Below are positions 36,012 to 48,517 of a DNA stretch of 64,000 nt, one piece after another; the stretch's first letter is position 1, and the number at the start of each line of letters is the position of its first letter. A program made the translations under genes and the position numbers. Where the stretch lies: contig JAYKKI010000015.1 in the NCBI GenBank assembly GCA_039881145.1, positions 22,933,501 through 22,997,500 on the forward strand. Reading direction: 5' to 3'. The notes below the pieces were generated by a model. The model had not been told where the DNA came from and searched no databases. It was given only the letters and a program-made list of their open reading frames with translations. Source of the stretch: Druceiella hillmani (Eukaryota > Arthropoda > Insecta > Lepidoptera > Hepialidae).

Positions 36012-39000
36012 GCGAGGTTATAAGTTCTGATTTCAATCCATTTGTTACCAAAGCCTTCCAAAATACACTCATGATTATATTCAAGTTCGTATGATACAGA
36101 AAATTACTTTGTTCAATATTTTTTAAAACGTGTGTTTAGAACGGTAGAAAGAATATTTATTTAATGCTAATATGTGTTATCGTTAAATCTTTAAGTAAAC
36201 CCTACCCACCCATTTCAGAGAAAATGAAAGTAAACAAGTCTTACTTACCACGATTTTCGCGGAAACTTGGCTTTCCACACAGATTAAGCTTATACAGTTA
36301 CGATTACTTTTTGCGCGTTTTTCTCTTTTATAACTGTATCTAGTTATATATGTATATGTGAGTATATATATATATATTTTTTTTTTATATGTGTGTGTGT
36401 ACATTAACACAATTGGGCATATCTATACGAGTTCCTTTTTTCATTATTTTGAAACTCAGATTTTATTTAACAAGTGTGGAGATGTTATAAAAACATAAAG
36501 ATTCCGAAATATTCAGACACATGACTCAAGTTTGTTTTTTCTTAAGGATGAAGTGTGGTATATTGCTCGACTATAAATAGTTTTAACTGAATAACTGCAC
36601 ATTGGATGCGCATTACAATTCCGTAATAAACATTACACATGCTTAATTAGTGGTCATAAAAAACATTGATAAGTAAATAAAATGTGCGGAATCTTGACCT
36701 CGCACTTGAATGATATACGCTTGCCGCTCTCTTTTCTGCGAACTGCTAGAAACCGCAAGTGCCTGAAGAGGAGTGGGTAGCAGCTACCACGTCTGTACCG
36801 CAATGCACGCTTGCAAGCTTCGTCACACTTATAACACGCTTGTTGCGTAAAAATACCCAGTGATATTGTTAACAACCCCAAGAAAGGTCCTGTAACTCAT
36901 TGTTGGTAGTTTTGAGAATTAAATACATATTTTTCTTTTATCATTTATAAGGCTGTTCAATCCTGGTGGGTGTGAGCGCTTAGTGATTATGTCAATAGAC
37001 AAGCAAAAATTTGAAAATTTAGTATTTTTGTATGTCGTTTTGAGAAGTTGTCAAAGACTTCTCTTATGAATTGCAATAACGTATTAACAAAATTATTTTT
37101 TGGAGTGTCCTTCTATTATAATTTAATTTGAGTTTCGAATACTACGTATGCTTAATTTTTTTTATTTTGTCCAAAGTACATGTTACACGCGATTTTTTTA
37201 TAATTATTTATAGTAAAACATGTTTACTGAAAGAACTTAGCCAGTGTTAAATTTTAAATGTTTCTCCATTTGTATAACATTAGTTAGCAAACAAATTCCT
37301 ATCGTTTGGTAAAAGCTGTTATCTGGAATGTGTTCAGATTTTTTAACGTTTGGTGGAAACATTAAAAAAGAGACACATATTATGGACAAATTTGGAGGAG
37401 TGATGAAAAATTACTAAGTAAATTTATTTATTTTTAATTTTTAAAGATCCATCTAATGACATGCCTGTTGATGAAGTGTGCAAGAGAGAAAATTCTTTCC
37501 CTCTAGTTTGAAGAGAAACCACACATTTTATTTCCAATTATACACCCGGCGATTCCGGAATAAAGTTTATGGTTTCTCAAAAAAGCATTAGACTTTAAAT
37601 AGAACATTCAGTCGTTTCAAACTTGATTGCAATATTTTCTTATAAAAAACTTATCTACCACAAAATTCTCGTTAAGTGGGTATTCGATTGCTAACTTTAT
37701 TTCATTTCTATATTTTACTCTCACACTGACATATAAATTATAATCCACCATCGAAAATTTAACTAGGCTTTTGCTTTAATCCTTTGATTAATGGAATTAT
37801 GAAATTATTTTTTTAATTAATCTAATTAAGCCCAAAGTTCTCACATTTAATGGCCTACTTTACTACTATTGGAACTACCCTGTCTAAGTTAGGAATAGCT
37901 TCTACGAACTTCTTCTTCATGAATATTTTGATTGAAGAGAATTCTATAGAATTCTACCTGTTATTATCTCTAATTTTATCTCAAATATTTTTACTTCAAA
38001 TATTTTTATTAATTTACTTGTTTTCTTTTAAATTATATTTATTATTAATATTTTTTGCTAATTCTGGGATATGTTCATTTTTATTATTCAATCTTACGGA
38101 TTCCCACGATACAAGTCTTAACCCTTTATCTATAGCATTTATATAGATATGAATCGGCTTCTTCGTTTGCACCTGATAATATGGGATGATGCCTGTACTC
38201 CTAGTGGTAGTGTTAGTAAAACGGTGTTCCCCGCTTCCATTAATACATTGCCAGCTCTATCAAACACAACTCGACTTTAGTCGCAGCTTCTGTTTCATCA
38301 TTCTTCATTTAATATGTTTTTTTAGATTGTACCACTTTTTGTATACTATAACATTATTAAAATATTCAGCAAAAATGAATTTGTTTCCTGAAAGTAAAAC
38401 AATTTTCTGAGTAAAAAGTATGTGTGCTCATCTTTTAAGATGAAATCACTAAACATATCCTTTCGTAATATGAACAAGTATTAAGTTATTGTAAAATGCA
38501 TCTCAAAACAATTTATGTGAAAGGAAAATAATTACTCGTAAATTAATGTAATCTGGAGTAAAGTTTAGGATGTAATTTGGAGTAAATACTCGCAGTATAA
38601 TTCATCAATAGCCTTATTAAATCCGCTCGATATGTACATTAATTACGTCACAACACCATGCGAATGAACTACCTTCTCATTGCATCTATGATTCATATTT
38701 CATCAGCGTGCGTCCATCTTCGCCCAACGAAATGTGGTTTTCATCAAAATAACTCCATACATATACAATATATATTTATCGCTATGTATATTTATACTCT
38801 GCTTTGCGTATAGGCTGATGTTGAAAATTTTTATTTAAGCAAAATTTTGCTTTTGAATGAGGTATCTTGAAATTTCTTTAAATTAATACTATTTTTTAGC
38901 ATTAGATATATTTTTATAATATATATTTATATGATTTATAATATATGATTTTATAATATATTTTGCTAACATCGTATTAGGTAAACTAATTTTTTATCTG

Positions 39001-40466
39001 AATATTTTAAACGGAATTGGATAACAATGCATAATAATATTCTTTATTTTTCATGCGATTTAAACTGGATGAACTTTCATAAGTGGAATGTGAATCCGCT
39101 TATCTTAATCTTCCGAATATCAATAAGTTTATAAACAATTTATAAAATCAAAGAAACAATGTATCATTAAATGTGTAAATCGCTGTCAAATAAAATTTAA
39201 CGAAAATTTGAAATCAATTTCGAATTCATACAGAGATGTTTGGCTGATTAGTGTATTTTGAATCTCTTCCGGATTTCATCAAAAATATACGGCGAATATA
39301 ATTTGAAACAATATATTTTTGAATGAAAAATATTTTTTTTACTTTTAACATTTTTATAATCATGATTATAGTTAGATATTTCATTATCATCACCACACAA
39401 ACTGAATTTCAACAAAAATAAAACTTGAGAAAAACACTAAATGGTTTAACCGATTTTTCTTTCTGCAAAATAATATTCGTGTCGCTTAATATTCAACGCC
39501 AAATAATGAGTTTGCTGGATCACTTCGTCATCGGCTTGATGATGCCGCTCAGCACCCGAAGTATTTATAGGGTGAGATGATTAACCCTTGCATTAATTTT
39601 AAAATAATGTGTCTTAAGAAGGGGATGAGATACAAAAAGTAATTGTTGAATACAAACGTCTTATTTTGTACTCAAAAAACTCATAGAAGCCGGTCAATAG
39701 ACAAATTATTTTAATTAGTCAATTTAATAACAACTTGCATACATAATTGGCTTAAGTTACAAAGCAAAAGTTTAGTTAACAAAGTTGGTATAAACTTTTT
39801 TCAATATAATTGTATGAATACTTTAATAAAAACGGATAAACTTATTACCTTACACAACTTTATACTTTACAAAAACATCGACTTCCTAATTCATTAAATG
39901 GAAAATACATGTAAGGTTCTAATTATTTTAGAATCGGATTTTAATTTTTTTTATGCAGAGCTTTTTTGTACTACGTATAAACTTTTAAATTAAAAAAGAC
40001 GTTATAATGATCTCTTACGGGGTCTACTCATAACATAAGCAGATAAACATACCAGCTTTTAATTTTATTACGTAGACAGTATTAAGTACGTTTTTATAAA
40101 TTAATATGAAAAACTATAACGTTGGACCGGAAAGACATTTGAACGGAAGAGGCTTTTAAATAGAGTAACTGAAAATGTTTTACATTGAGATAAAATAGCT
40201 ACAGTCTTTATTTGCCGCAAAATTAATATGATGTATATACATTTACTTCAGACCATATTTATGATTTAAAAATTCTTACCTCTATGATTAAAACGAATTC
40301 ATTTTTAAGTTTAGGGTTCGTTTACACATAACATAAAAACTTCTATGAAATTTTTAGAATAATATCAGATATATGTTTTATAATCGCGTACTTTTAAATT
40401 TATTTTTTCAATGCTAAATGCATTTGACTCGTTCGTCAATTAACTTATGTAAACTATAAAGACGGA

Positions 40467-40469
<3 letters not shown>
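36012..40469. other. AT-rich stretch with one GC-richer patch
   Basis: 36700-36860 is GC-richer; on the minus strand it holds an open frame (36881-36654) with a Cys-containing stretch ACYKCDEACKRALRYRRGSC and many G/C third positions. It might be an exon or an element remnant and matches no family I know. The remainder shows nothing recognisable; the open frame at 37850-38146 (+) is low-complexity Leu/Phe-rich sequence. Confidence 0.3.

Positions 40470-40524
<55 letters not shown>
40470..40524. repeat. (TA)n microsatellite
   Basis: Nearly pure TA dinucleotides. Confidence 0.95.
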
Positions 40525-40533
<9 letters not shown>

Positions 40534-41099
40534 CATCAAACATTTCAGATTTTTTTTCTTCTCTCACTTCCTCATTTATTTCTGTCACTTTCATTCTTTG
40601 TATGGTAAAATAAAAATTTAATTACATATAAAACAATATTAGCTATTTAACTCATCAGAAAATGTGGCTACGGGTAAAAACTTTTATTTCGCTTCTGCAT
40701 GTGCAAATATTGAACCAAAAAGTTTTAAGAATTTTGAAATGTGGTTTTAATTATATTGTTAATAACAGATAATAAAATCATTAATATGTTTTTATGTTTT
40801 GTAAAATTTTGTGTATTATGCCATAAGTAAATAGAAGTGTAATTGAATGGAAGGTAAATGGTTCATATTTATTTAAAAGGAATAGCCATAGAATATTAAA
40901 AGAAATAGTCATCGATTTGCCATTCGTCGGCTTATGACAATTTTATCAACAAAGAACAGGAAAATATCTTTGCTACTAAAATATTTTCAATATGTACGAT
41001 GTAATGGGCAAAGAAATGAGGTGTGGCATTTATATATTTTTAAAACTAAGATCTCGTTACGATATATTATACCATACAACCACAATTATAACACACGAT

Positions 41100-41615
41100 G
41101 GGAAGTCAAAAAATTTGCGGAATAGTGCAGAGGATGGCTCATAACATGATTCTTGTGTACAGGTACATCGCTTATGATGAACTCAAGTTTCACGATCTGT
41201 AAAAATGTGGTTCAAAATTTTATCTTTATCCTCTATATCTAAAAATTCGAGTGAACTCTCGAAACGTTGTTGCTTTTGCGACGGCGTGAGCATTCGCGAC
41301 ACCCGTCTTGCATGAAGAATATTCTAAACGGTTGTAGAATATACTCTAACCATTTCCTCTAACTGCTTCTTCTTTAATCGTGTATCTTTTGATACAAGTT
41401 TTTCAATTTGTTCAACAATATCCGAAGAGGTGACGGCGATCAGCCATCCTGAGGGAAGGTCGTCCTCAATCGAATCCCTGACTTGTTTGAAGAGATTATA
41501 TAATTGGTAAATCATGGTTTTACTAGAGCAAAGGTCCCAAATTTTGGTGTTTTTCCTTGTTTTGTTAGGAATTTTATAACAGGTCGAAATTAAATTTTCT
41601 CCATAATCGATGGTT
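41100..41615 (-). pseudogene. mariner transposase N-terminal fragment
   Basis: Minus-strand reading in several frames: FRPVIKFLTKQGKTP near 41610-41560 (family FRAVIKFL.KEG), then SIEDDLPSGW (family SVEDDPRSGRPS), IEKLVSKDTRLKKKQLEEM, VSRMLTPSQKQQRFESSLEF, and ILNHIFTDRET before VHHK (family FTGDETWVHHYD). The first catalytic Asp block is altered to TDRET and the Trp codon after it is a stop. This belongs to a mariner lineage different from the irritans-like copy at 27946-29231, because the linker and HTH sequence differ. Everything after VHHK is lost. Confidence 0.7.
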
Positions 41616-41924
41616 TCCTACATAATGAGTTCTTTGATCGATGATAGCTTAGAGGTTAATAGCACAATTAAGCTGGAAGTTGACATATATCCTTGTAATA
41701 AGTTGCTCATTAGTAATTATACAAGTAAACAACCCCAACTCCTTGCTATTTCTCCATTCTGGAAAATTTTTGAAACCAATAAGTAAAAACGGCTTTTTTT
41801 GGACCTTTGGAAAATATACTTTCATTATAGAGAAAGCATCGACTTCCATTTGACATAAGAAAACTCATTTAACAAAATAAATAGCAAGGAAACAATTTGC
41901 ATATAATTAAATATAAAGTCCATT

Positions 41925-42050
41925 ACCACATCTCTTCCGTCACAGAGTGTTGAATTTCCTTTTGTTTGCAAAGAACTCTTCTTTTGAACTTATAACACGT
42001 CTTTTGCAGCCATGATGGCAGATTCAAATCTGGTGATTGACTTTTAATCT
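41925..42050 (-). pseudogene. Tc1-like transposase fragment
   Basis: A short minus-strand stretch reads QSPDLNLPSWLQKTC, then YKFKRRVLCKQ and EEMW, matching the spacing of the Tc1 block QSPDLNPIENLW..LKRRV and its C-terminal EEW. The PIE Glu is lost. No other part of a Tc1 element could be traced in the flanks. Confidence 0.4.
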
Positions 42051-43226
42051 TTCACACTTAAAATAACTTTCAATTTGGGATATTCTATTTTGCAGAATAA
42101 TATAGTTCTTCCAAATTTTGCCCTAAATTCGTATCTTTTCTCTTGAATACTTGTCGGAAAATAAACAAAGTAAGGTTTTTTAGCTTCTTACGTCATTTGG
42201 AATCACAAGTTAACCGAAATATTTTCTCTCAAAATTTTGAATCAAATACTAGTAAGTCAATTAGAGAGAAAATGCAAAATATTGCACGTCACGGTGAGGT
42301 AAAATAATTCGTAAACAGTATTTAAAAAAGAAAAATGGTATATGATACCATAATTTAATTTGGAAAACGCGAAACAAATATAATTGCCCCCCCTTAGTAT
42401 GTTCATTGAAAACAAATAAAATATTAATATGTAGGTTTTTGCAATTACGTGAATATATAATTGTAATAATACGCAACAAGAAAGAACAATCAATTATTAT
42501 ATAGTAACAAACATATATAGAATATTAGCAGAGAGTCAAAAAATAAATTACAAATTAGTTAGCGAAAGTAAGACAGGAAAACAGTGTAAAATCGATAATA
42601 TTATAAATTAGTCCTCGTCACCAATATTAGTTTTTCTATATCGAAGATAAGATATAAATAAACACGTAATAAATAGATAATAGGCCTATTTCTTATAATA
42701 GATAATAAGTTTATTTCTTAAAATCACAACACACTTTGTATAATACTGTAATTATTGTTTCGTGAATAATGAAATTGATGACAGCAATTTTTGTCCATTA
42801 CCAGTACAAATAATTCTTTTGTGCAATAGAAGTTAATGGAATATGCCCACATACGTGAAGGCAGCTAAGAGTCCTTCTGGATTTTGTTATGAACGATGTT
42901 GGTTACTGACGAAATGAGCGCTCCTGTAGTCGAGTACAGTTGATATTTCTCTGCCATGAATTAATAATTCTGTTATTCAATTTTATTAAGTTTTGTTTCA
43001 TAGTTTGTGCCAATTAAGGTTTTTATTTTAACATCATTCTAATTTTTTTTAAATCGAAAGACACAATCTCACGGTGCGAAAAGTATAACCTTGGTACACG
43101 GTAATGCATAATTTAGTTCCTTTGCCACACATTTGAGTTATGATAAATATCATAGTTGTGTTTGAAAAGTTTACATTCTAATTATGTTTAGCGTTATTTT
43201 TAAAAAAAATTTCAAAGAGTTTTCAT
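42051..43226. other. AT-rich stretch, nothing recognised
   Basis: No feature identified before the (CA)n tract flanking LINE copy 2. Confidence 0.5.
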
Positions 43227-43260
43227 ACACACACACACACACATACACACACACACACAC
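43227..43260. repeat. (CA)n microsatellite at LINE 5' end
   Basis: AC dinucleotides with one AT interruption, joined directly to LINE copy 2 at 43261. Confidence 0.95.
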
Positions 43261-43299
43261 AAGGCGCAGTCTTCAAAGCATTCTACACAAAAGAAGAGA

Positions 43300-43813
43300 A
43301 GGAGATCAGTGGTTAGACCCAATGCACTGATTGTCCGCCCGAAAGAGAAGGAGAAATACGCAAATACTTACGCGGGTAAAGAAAGGCGTCCCGGATGAGC
43401 AGGTCCAATCTACGGTAGACAAGATCCGTAGAACAACTACAGGTGACCTGCTGATCATACTCACCAAGAGAAACGCCGACAAAGGACAGGGCTTGCAAAA
43501 AACTATTGCTGGCCTCCTCAGGGATGATGCTAAGGTCATTAGTAAGGGCCCGCAAGAAGATCTCGAGATACGAGATCTCGACGATTTCACGACAAAAGAG
43601 GATATCCTTACAGCCTTGCAAACAGCGGCTGGCGTGAGCAGTCAAATCTCCACGGAAGCAATCAAGTCGTTGCGCAAATCTTATAGGGGTACCCAGACGG
43701 CACTAGTGACTCTGGCAGTACCAATGGCTGAGAAGATACTTGGTGAACACGGCAAGATTAAAATCGGTTGGGTTAACAGTGAACAAAGAGGCACTAAACA
43801 AAAACGAAGGTAA
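43300..43813 (+). pseudogene. R1-clade ORF1 (gag) fragment of copy 2
   Basis: Open frame from RRRNTQILTRVKKGVPDEQ through STVDKIRRTTTGDLLIILT and SYRGTQTALVTLAVP to KIKIGWVN, parallel to copy 1 residues. After that, where copy 1 has its CCHC knuckles, about 230 bases are missing and the sequence goes directly to EQRGTKQKRR and a stop. The loss of all zinc knuckles would remove nucleic-acid chaperone function. The junction has short similarity to GTTAACTGTGAA from the second knuckle of copy 1, which suggests a microhomology deletion. The N-terminal part is absent through 5' truncation. Confidence 0.8.
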
Positions 43814-46700
43814 TACAACTTAACCTTAACCACTGTGAGGCCGCACACGATCTACTAATGCAGACTGTGCGCGATATGAAGATAGACCTTGCATTAATAT
43901 CGGAGCAATATAAACATCTAACTACAAAGCCCTGGGAAACGGATAGAACCGCTAAGACCGGTCTTGCGGCAAGACTACTTTTCAAAGTGTAGTTAACAGC
44001 AATGAGGATGGTTTCGTTTTAGCAGAGCTAGACGGCATCCACTTTTACAGCTGCTACGCTCCACCTAGTCTTCCTCTTGATGGGTTGACAGACTTTCTGT
44101 ATCGATTGACCGAAGATGCAAGGCCGCACTCTCCCATGGCAATCCCTGGGGACTTTAATTCTTGGACCGTTGATTGGGGAAGCAAAATGACCAACACGAG
44201 CGGAAATTTACTATTGGAAGCAATATCCTCACTGGACGTGGTCCTGCTCAACAATGGGGATGAACCTACGTTCCGCAGAGGAGAAGCTAGTTCCATCGTA
44301 GATCTCACCTTCGTTTGTAGCTGCCTCGTTAAGGAAACCTGCATCTGGGAGGTGATGGACACCTATACAGCCAGTGACCATAATACGTTACTGTGGGAGG
44401 TGTCCACTGGCCGTAGCCAGGGAAGAATACACTTGCGGACAAATGCAATCAGCTGGAGGCCAAAATCCTTTGATCCCACTGTCTTTACGAAGGTTTTGGA
44501 TAGAGAACACATCACTGTTGAAAAAGCTGAGGAGGTGATGGAGGACTCGATGAGGATAGTTGTGGATGCTTGTGACGCGACTATGCCCCGAAAACGAGGA
44601 ATAAACCAGCGTTCTTCAGTTCACTGGTGGAATAAAAATATCAGTGCTCTCCGTAAAGATTGCTTCAGAGCAAGAAGAGCATCATAGCGTGGATGGAGGA
44701 AGTCGAACGCCGTGGAACTGAAGGTGACAGTAAAAGACAAGAAGTGGAAAAAGATCTATAGGGCAGGCCATACAAGGTTGTCATGACCAAACTAAAAAAC
44801 CAACCGATGCTAACACCTACGTGTCCTAGGCTCTTAGAGAAGGTCGTTACTAGGCTGTTCCCTCGACAACGGGAGCTTAATTGTGTCACAGAACAGTACG
44901 AGATGGATGAAATCCGCCAATCACAGTGGACCAACTAATGGAAGCGTGCAATCGAGTGGGTAACAATAAAGCGTCGGGGCTATATGGAATCCCAAACATT
45001 GCCTTGAAGGCAGCCATCAAGGCAGCGCCGGAATTGTTCCTAGACGTATACAACACGTGTTTGAGAGAGGGCACTTTTCCCCGCAAATTGAAGCAACAGA
45101 GGCTAGTACTTTTTCCAAAGGGAAGAAGTTACCGGACGAACCACCATCCTACCATCCACTCTGTATGCTGGATACAGCTGGCAAAATACTAGAGCGAATA
45201 CTTCATCATTCGATCCGCTGCTGGCTAGCAACCAGTATGGTTTTGAAAAAGGACGCTCAACTCTGGACGCCATTAACCTTGTTGTCAACACGGCTAAGGA
45301 TGCGATTGCAGTGACTAGGTGGAAGGGAGGCACGAAAAAGTACTGCCTGGTAGCCACCCTGAATATCAAAAACGCCTTTAACTCCGCTAACTGGGACCGC
45401 ATTATTCGATCTCTTAATGAGACGAACGTACCAGCGTACCTACAAAAAATGGTAGCTAGGTACTTCAATAGTAGGCTGCTTAAGTACGACACGAAGATGG
45501 GCCCCAAGGAATATAATATCACTGGAGGGATGCCGCAGGGCTCAGTCCTGGGACCTCTACTGTGTAATATCATGTACGATAGGCTTATAAAAGTAGCACT
45601 ACCAGAGAATATTAAGCTGTAAAGTGTGCTATTAAGTGGTGTATGCAGACGACGTAGCCGTGGTGATTGTGGCAAAGCATATCGAGGAGATAAAACTCGC
45701 ATCCGATATCACTATGGAAAAAATCAGTAAGTGGATGAGTTCAGCCAAGCTGCAATTGGCAAAACACAAGACCAAAGCAGTGTTCATTACTAGCAGGAAG
45801 CAGGAGGAAGCCATTACGCTGAACACTGGAGGGAATGAGATCATATCGCAGCCATATATACGGTATCTGGGAGTTATGATTGATGCGCGACTCAGCTTCA
45901 AACAACAGGTGGAGCAAGTTACTGCTAAGGCGTCGATAGTGAGGGCGTCACTGTCAAGGCTGAAGCCTAACGTGGGAGGCCCGAAACAACGTAGGAGGAT
46001 ATTGCTGTCGTCAGTGGTTACGTCAGTATTAATTTATGGGATATCTGTATGGGCTGATGTACTTGGTACTATAAAACACGGAGAAAACTCACCTCAGTAT
46101 ATCGTCAGAGTGCCTTGAATGTCGCCAGTGCATTCCGCATGGTATCAGAAGACGCAGTGTACGTTATTGCTGGAACGCTGCCTATTGGAGTACTAGCGGA
46201 AGAGAGGCAGGCCCTTTATCGACGAAGAGAATCGACAACATTGAGTTCGGATGAACTAAGAGCAGAAGAACGGCAACACAGCATCCGTCGATGGCAGATG
46301 CGGTGGGAGTCTGGTACAGCGGGTCGGTGGATCAATCGTCTCATCCCAAAGGTAGGAATCTGCTTAAACCAATAACATGGTAAGGTCAATTATTATCTAA
46401 CGCAGATGCTCTCAGAACAAGGGTATTTTCTGGCATATCTTCATCGCTTCAAGCATGAGGATTCTCCAGAATGCCCATCCTGCCAAGGAGTTAGTGAGGA
46501 TGCTTTTTAGGTGTTAGTGAGAAACTTTGGTGAAAGCTATGCTTTCCTCGCAAGTGGCGTGGGATGCGACGAGCACATTTGCGACGGAAGTTCTACAGGA
46601 ACTACGTCGCATCGAACGGAAGCGGGCCAAAAATAAAGATTAGAAGAAGAGAAGCGATGGCTTTGACAAAATTAAGGAAGAGCACAATAGCTAGATCCTC
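43810..46700 (+). pseudogene. R1-clade ORF2 (endonuclease-RT) of copy 2
   Basis: Endonuclease: VIQLNLNHCEAAHDLL (43811 onward; initiating ATG lost), LISEQY with the catalytic Glu, frameshift near 43960, then CYAPPS, IPGDFNSWTVDWGS, SSIVDLTFVC and YTASDHNTLLWE up to 44400, so the later endonuclease motifs are intact. After a stop at 44685 the RT follows: NNKASGLYGIPN (44964), LDTAGKILERIL, motif A VATLNIKNAF (about 45350-45380), where the catalytic Asp is Asn, GGMPQGSVLGPLL (about 45526-45560) and motif C YADDVAVV (45639-45662). About 17 extra bases before motif C shift the frame. IRYLGVMIDARLSF and the C-terminal region with ECPSCQG (about 46470) follow. It is inactive. Confidence 0.85.
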
Positions 46701-46861
46701 CCCACGTGAAGTAATGCGTAACGGCGGTTCCGCGAGGGAAACAGAGGTCAGAGATCGAGGAGGTTTTTAGTCGGTATGGGTATACCCGAGCCCGACATAT
46801 CCAGGCAGACCACCTAAGCCTGGAATACGTAAAAAGTATTTTCCTACCTCGAAAAAAAAAA

Positions 46862-46867
46862 CGCACG

Positions 46868-46925
<58 letters not shown>
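46862..46925. repeat. (CA)n-(TA)n microsatellite at LINE 3' end
   Basis: CGCACG then pure CA to about 46888, then TA. It follows the A-tract of LINE copy 2. Confidence 0.95.
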
Positions 46926-46928
<3 letters not shown>

Positions 46929-48139
46929 GTATGTATATACGAGTACATATTTTTTCACTCTCGCTTTATAGGGAGAGGGGGGTAAAATGATTTTATGTAT
47001 TTCGCTATATATTATGTATGATATTAATATGAAACTTCATGCACATGGGTTTAAAAGTAAAGAAACAGTAAGGCGGAAAACAACAAATAGACTGAAGGGC
47101 GGAAATAACGAAATTATACCGGTTCCTTGTCTGAAAATGCGCGACGCCGCGAAGTGAATTTTCAGCTAACCAGTCTCTGCACCTTATAACAAAATATTTC
47201 TTTCGTGAAGATAGATTATCCAATGGAATGTCTCTTTCATATTCGGTTACGTTTTATTTTTTATTTCATATGTTATGAGTTCTATTTTTCATAGGAACCC
47301 GCGCCTCTTGGTACCCGGTGTTAGTATTCGTCGCAATCCGTTTTATATTTGTTCCAAAGATTTAGTTTATGTATATGTAATGTACACGCACGTACGCGCG
47401 CGTATGTACGCTTAAAAAATGACTTTTCGAGTTCAGAATCTAAGTTTTTTCAATATTGAAGGATATTTTAAAGAAAATGGTACTATAGTTGAGGACGACA
47501 AGAGTAGAGATGAATTCAAAGATAAATCCAAAGCCATTTACATACAAGGCTTTATATTTAAAATATGATATTCAACTGAATTCTAAATAATGTGATAAAT
47601 GTGAATTTGATTGTTTTACTTTCCCGCCTCTGTTTAGTCCCTGATTTAATGCAGGTCAATCAGTAACAAAACAATTTAATGAAAATGCAGTGTAGTAAGT
47701 ATAACGAACGTGGTTCTGAGATATCTTAAAAGTATTATGAAGACATTTTATGCAAAGAAAATACGTACCATTTTTTGAACTTTAAACATAAAGAGTCCTT
47801 TAGATAATTTAAAACATTGGTTTATTTTTAACTCATTTTTCTGAGAATATATGCAGGTTAGGTATAAAATAACATGTACCGTGAAGAAATGCTTCAACAA
47901 ATTAAGTACATTATTCTTTATTATTTCGAGGTGTTCATGACAAATATAATATTTACAAGAAGTATGGCCGCGATTCAGAATAAGACCTGATTCAAAAATC
48001 GGAGTTAATTTTGTTTTACGCTGCGAGAAGTGATTCCACTAAATGGAATGCGATTTTGTAAAAGTAAACGATAACTAATATTGCATGGTTCATTTAGAAG
48101 TTACGATTGAAAGCCTACTTCATTGTAACTGTCTCATTG
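46926..48139. other. AT-rich stretch, nothing recognised
   Basis: No gene or element identified; a short alternating purine-pyrimidine run (ACGCACGTACGCGCGCGTA) lies at about 47385-47403. Confidence 0.45.
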
Positions 48140-48373
48140 AGTCCCAGTTAATACCAGTATTCACTTATTTAAAATTATTTATATATTTATCAAGACAGTT
48201 AGTCCGAGTTAATACCAATAATTCACTTATTTAAATTTATTTATATCCTTATCAAGACAGTTAGTCTCAGTTAATACCAATAATTCACTTATTTAAAATT
48301 ATTCATATCTTTATCAAGACAGTTTGTCCCAATTAATACCAGTAATTCACTTATTTAAATCTTTATCAAGACC
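48140..48373. repeat. 61-62-bp minisatellite, about four units
   Basis: Units begin at 48140, 48201, 48263 and 48325. Each reads AGTTAATACCA, ATTCACTTATTTAAA, TTTATCAAGACAGTT with a few changes; the last unit has an internal deletion. Non-coding. Confidence 0.9.
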
Positions 48374-48517
48374 ACATAAACTTATTTTTATTTTATACTC
48401 TTCTCTGTTGAACAGCGAATTTCAGATAAAGTTTTAATGTAAGCCTAGTGAGATATCGTCAAAGAAGTCAAAGACTCCAACCAGTTTCACAATCAGTGTT
48501 TAGGGATTATTTTTATA

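Larger units (their letters stand above)
43261..46861 (+). mobile_element. R1-clade LINE, copy 2
   Basis: Same family as copy 1 (14599-18232), opposite strand. It begins inside ORF1, so it is 5'-truncated, and the truncation point joins the (CA)n tract directly. It ends with a 3' UTR and a 10-base A-tract (46852-46861) followed at once by CGCACGCACACAC and further (CA)n then (TA)n. Being enclosed by (AC)n on both sides, it has inserted into an AC microsatellite, the known target of the Mino and Waldo lineages of the R1 clade. Strand-specific orientation relative to the repeat (element and AC on the same strand) is the same in copy 1. GC content is well above that of the neighbourhood. Confidence 0.9.

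Noticed and set aside
37850..38146. 98-codon Leu/Phe-rich open frame as a membrane protein
   Set aside because: Low-complexity T-rich DNA gives such frames by chance; no start context, splice signal or family match was seen.
46460..46520. A stand-alone zinc-finger gene (ECPSCQG)
   Set aside because: It is the C-terminal zinc motif of R1-clade ORF2 in its expected position downstream of the RT.
48140..48373. CRISPR-like array
   Set aside because: Repeats are directly tandem without unique spacers, in a eukaryotic context.
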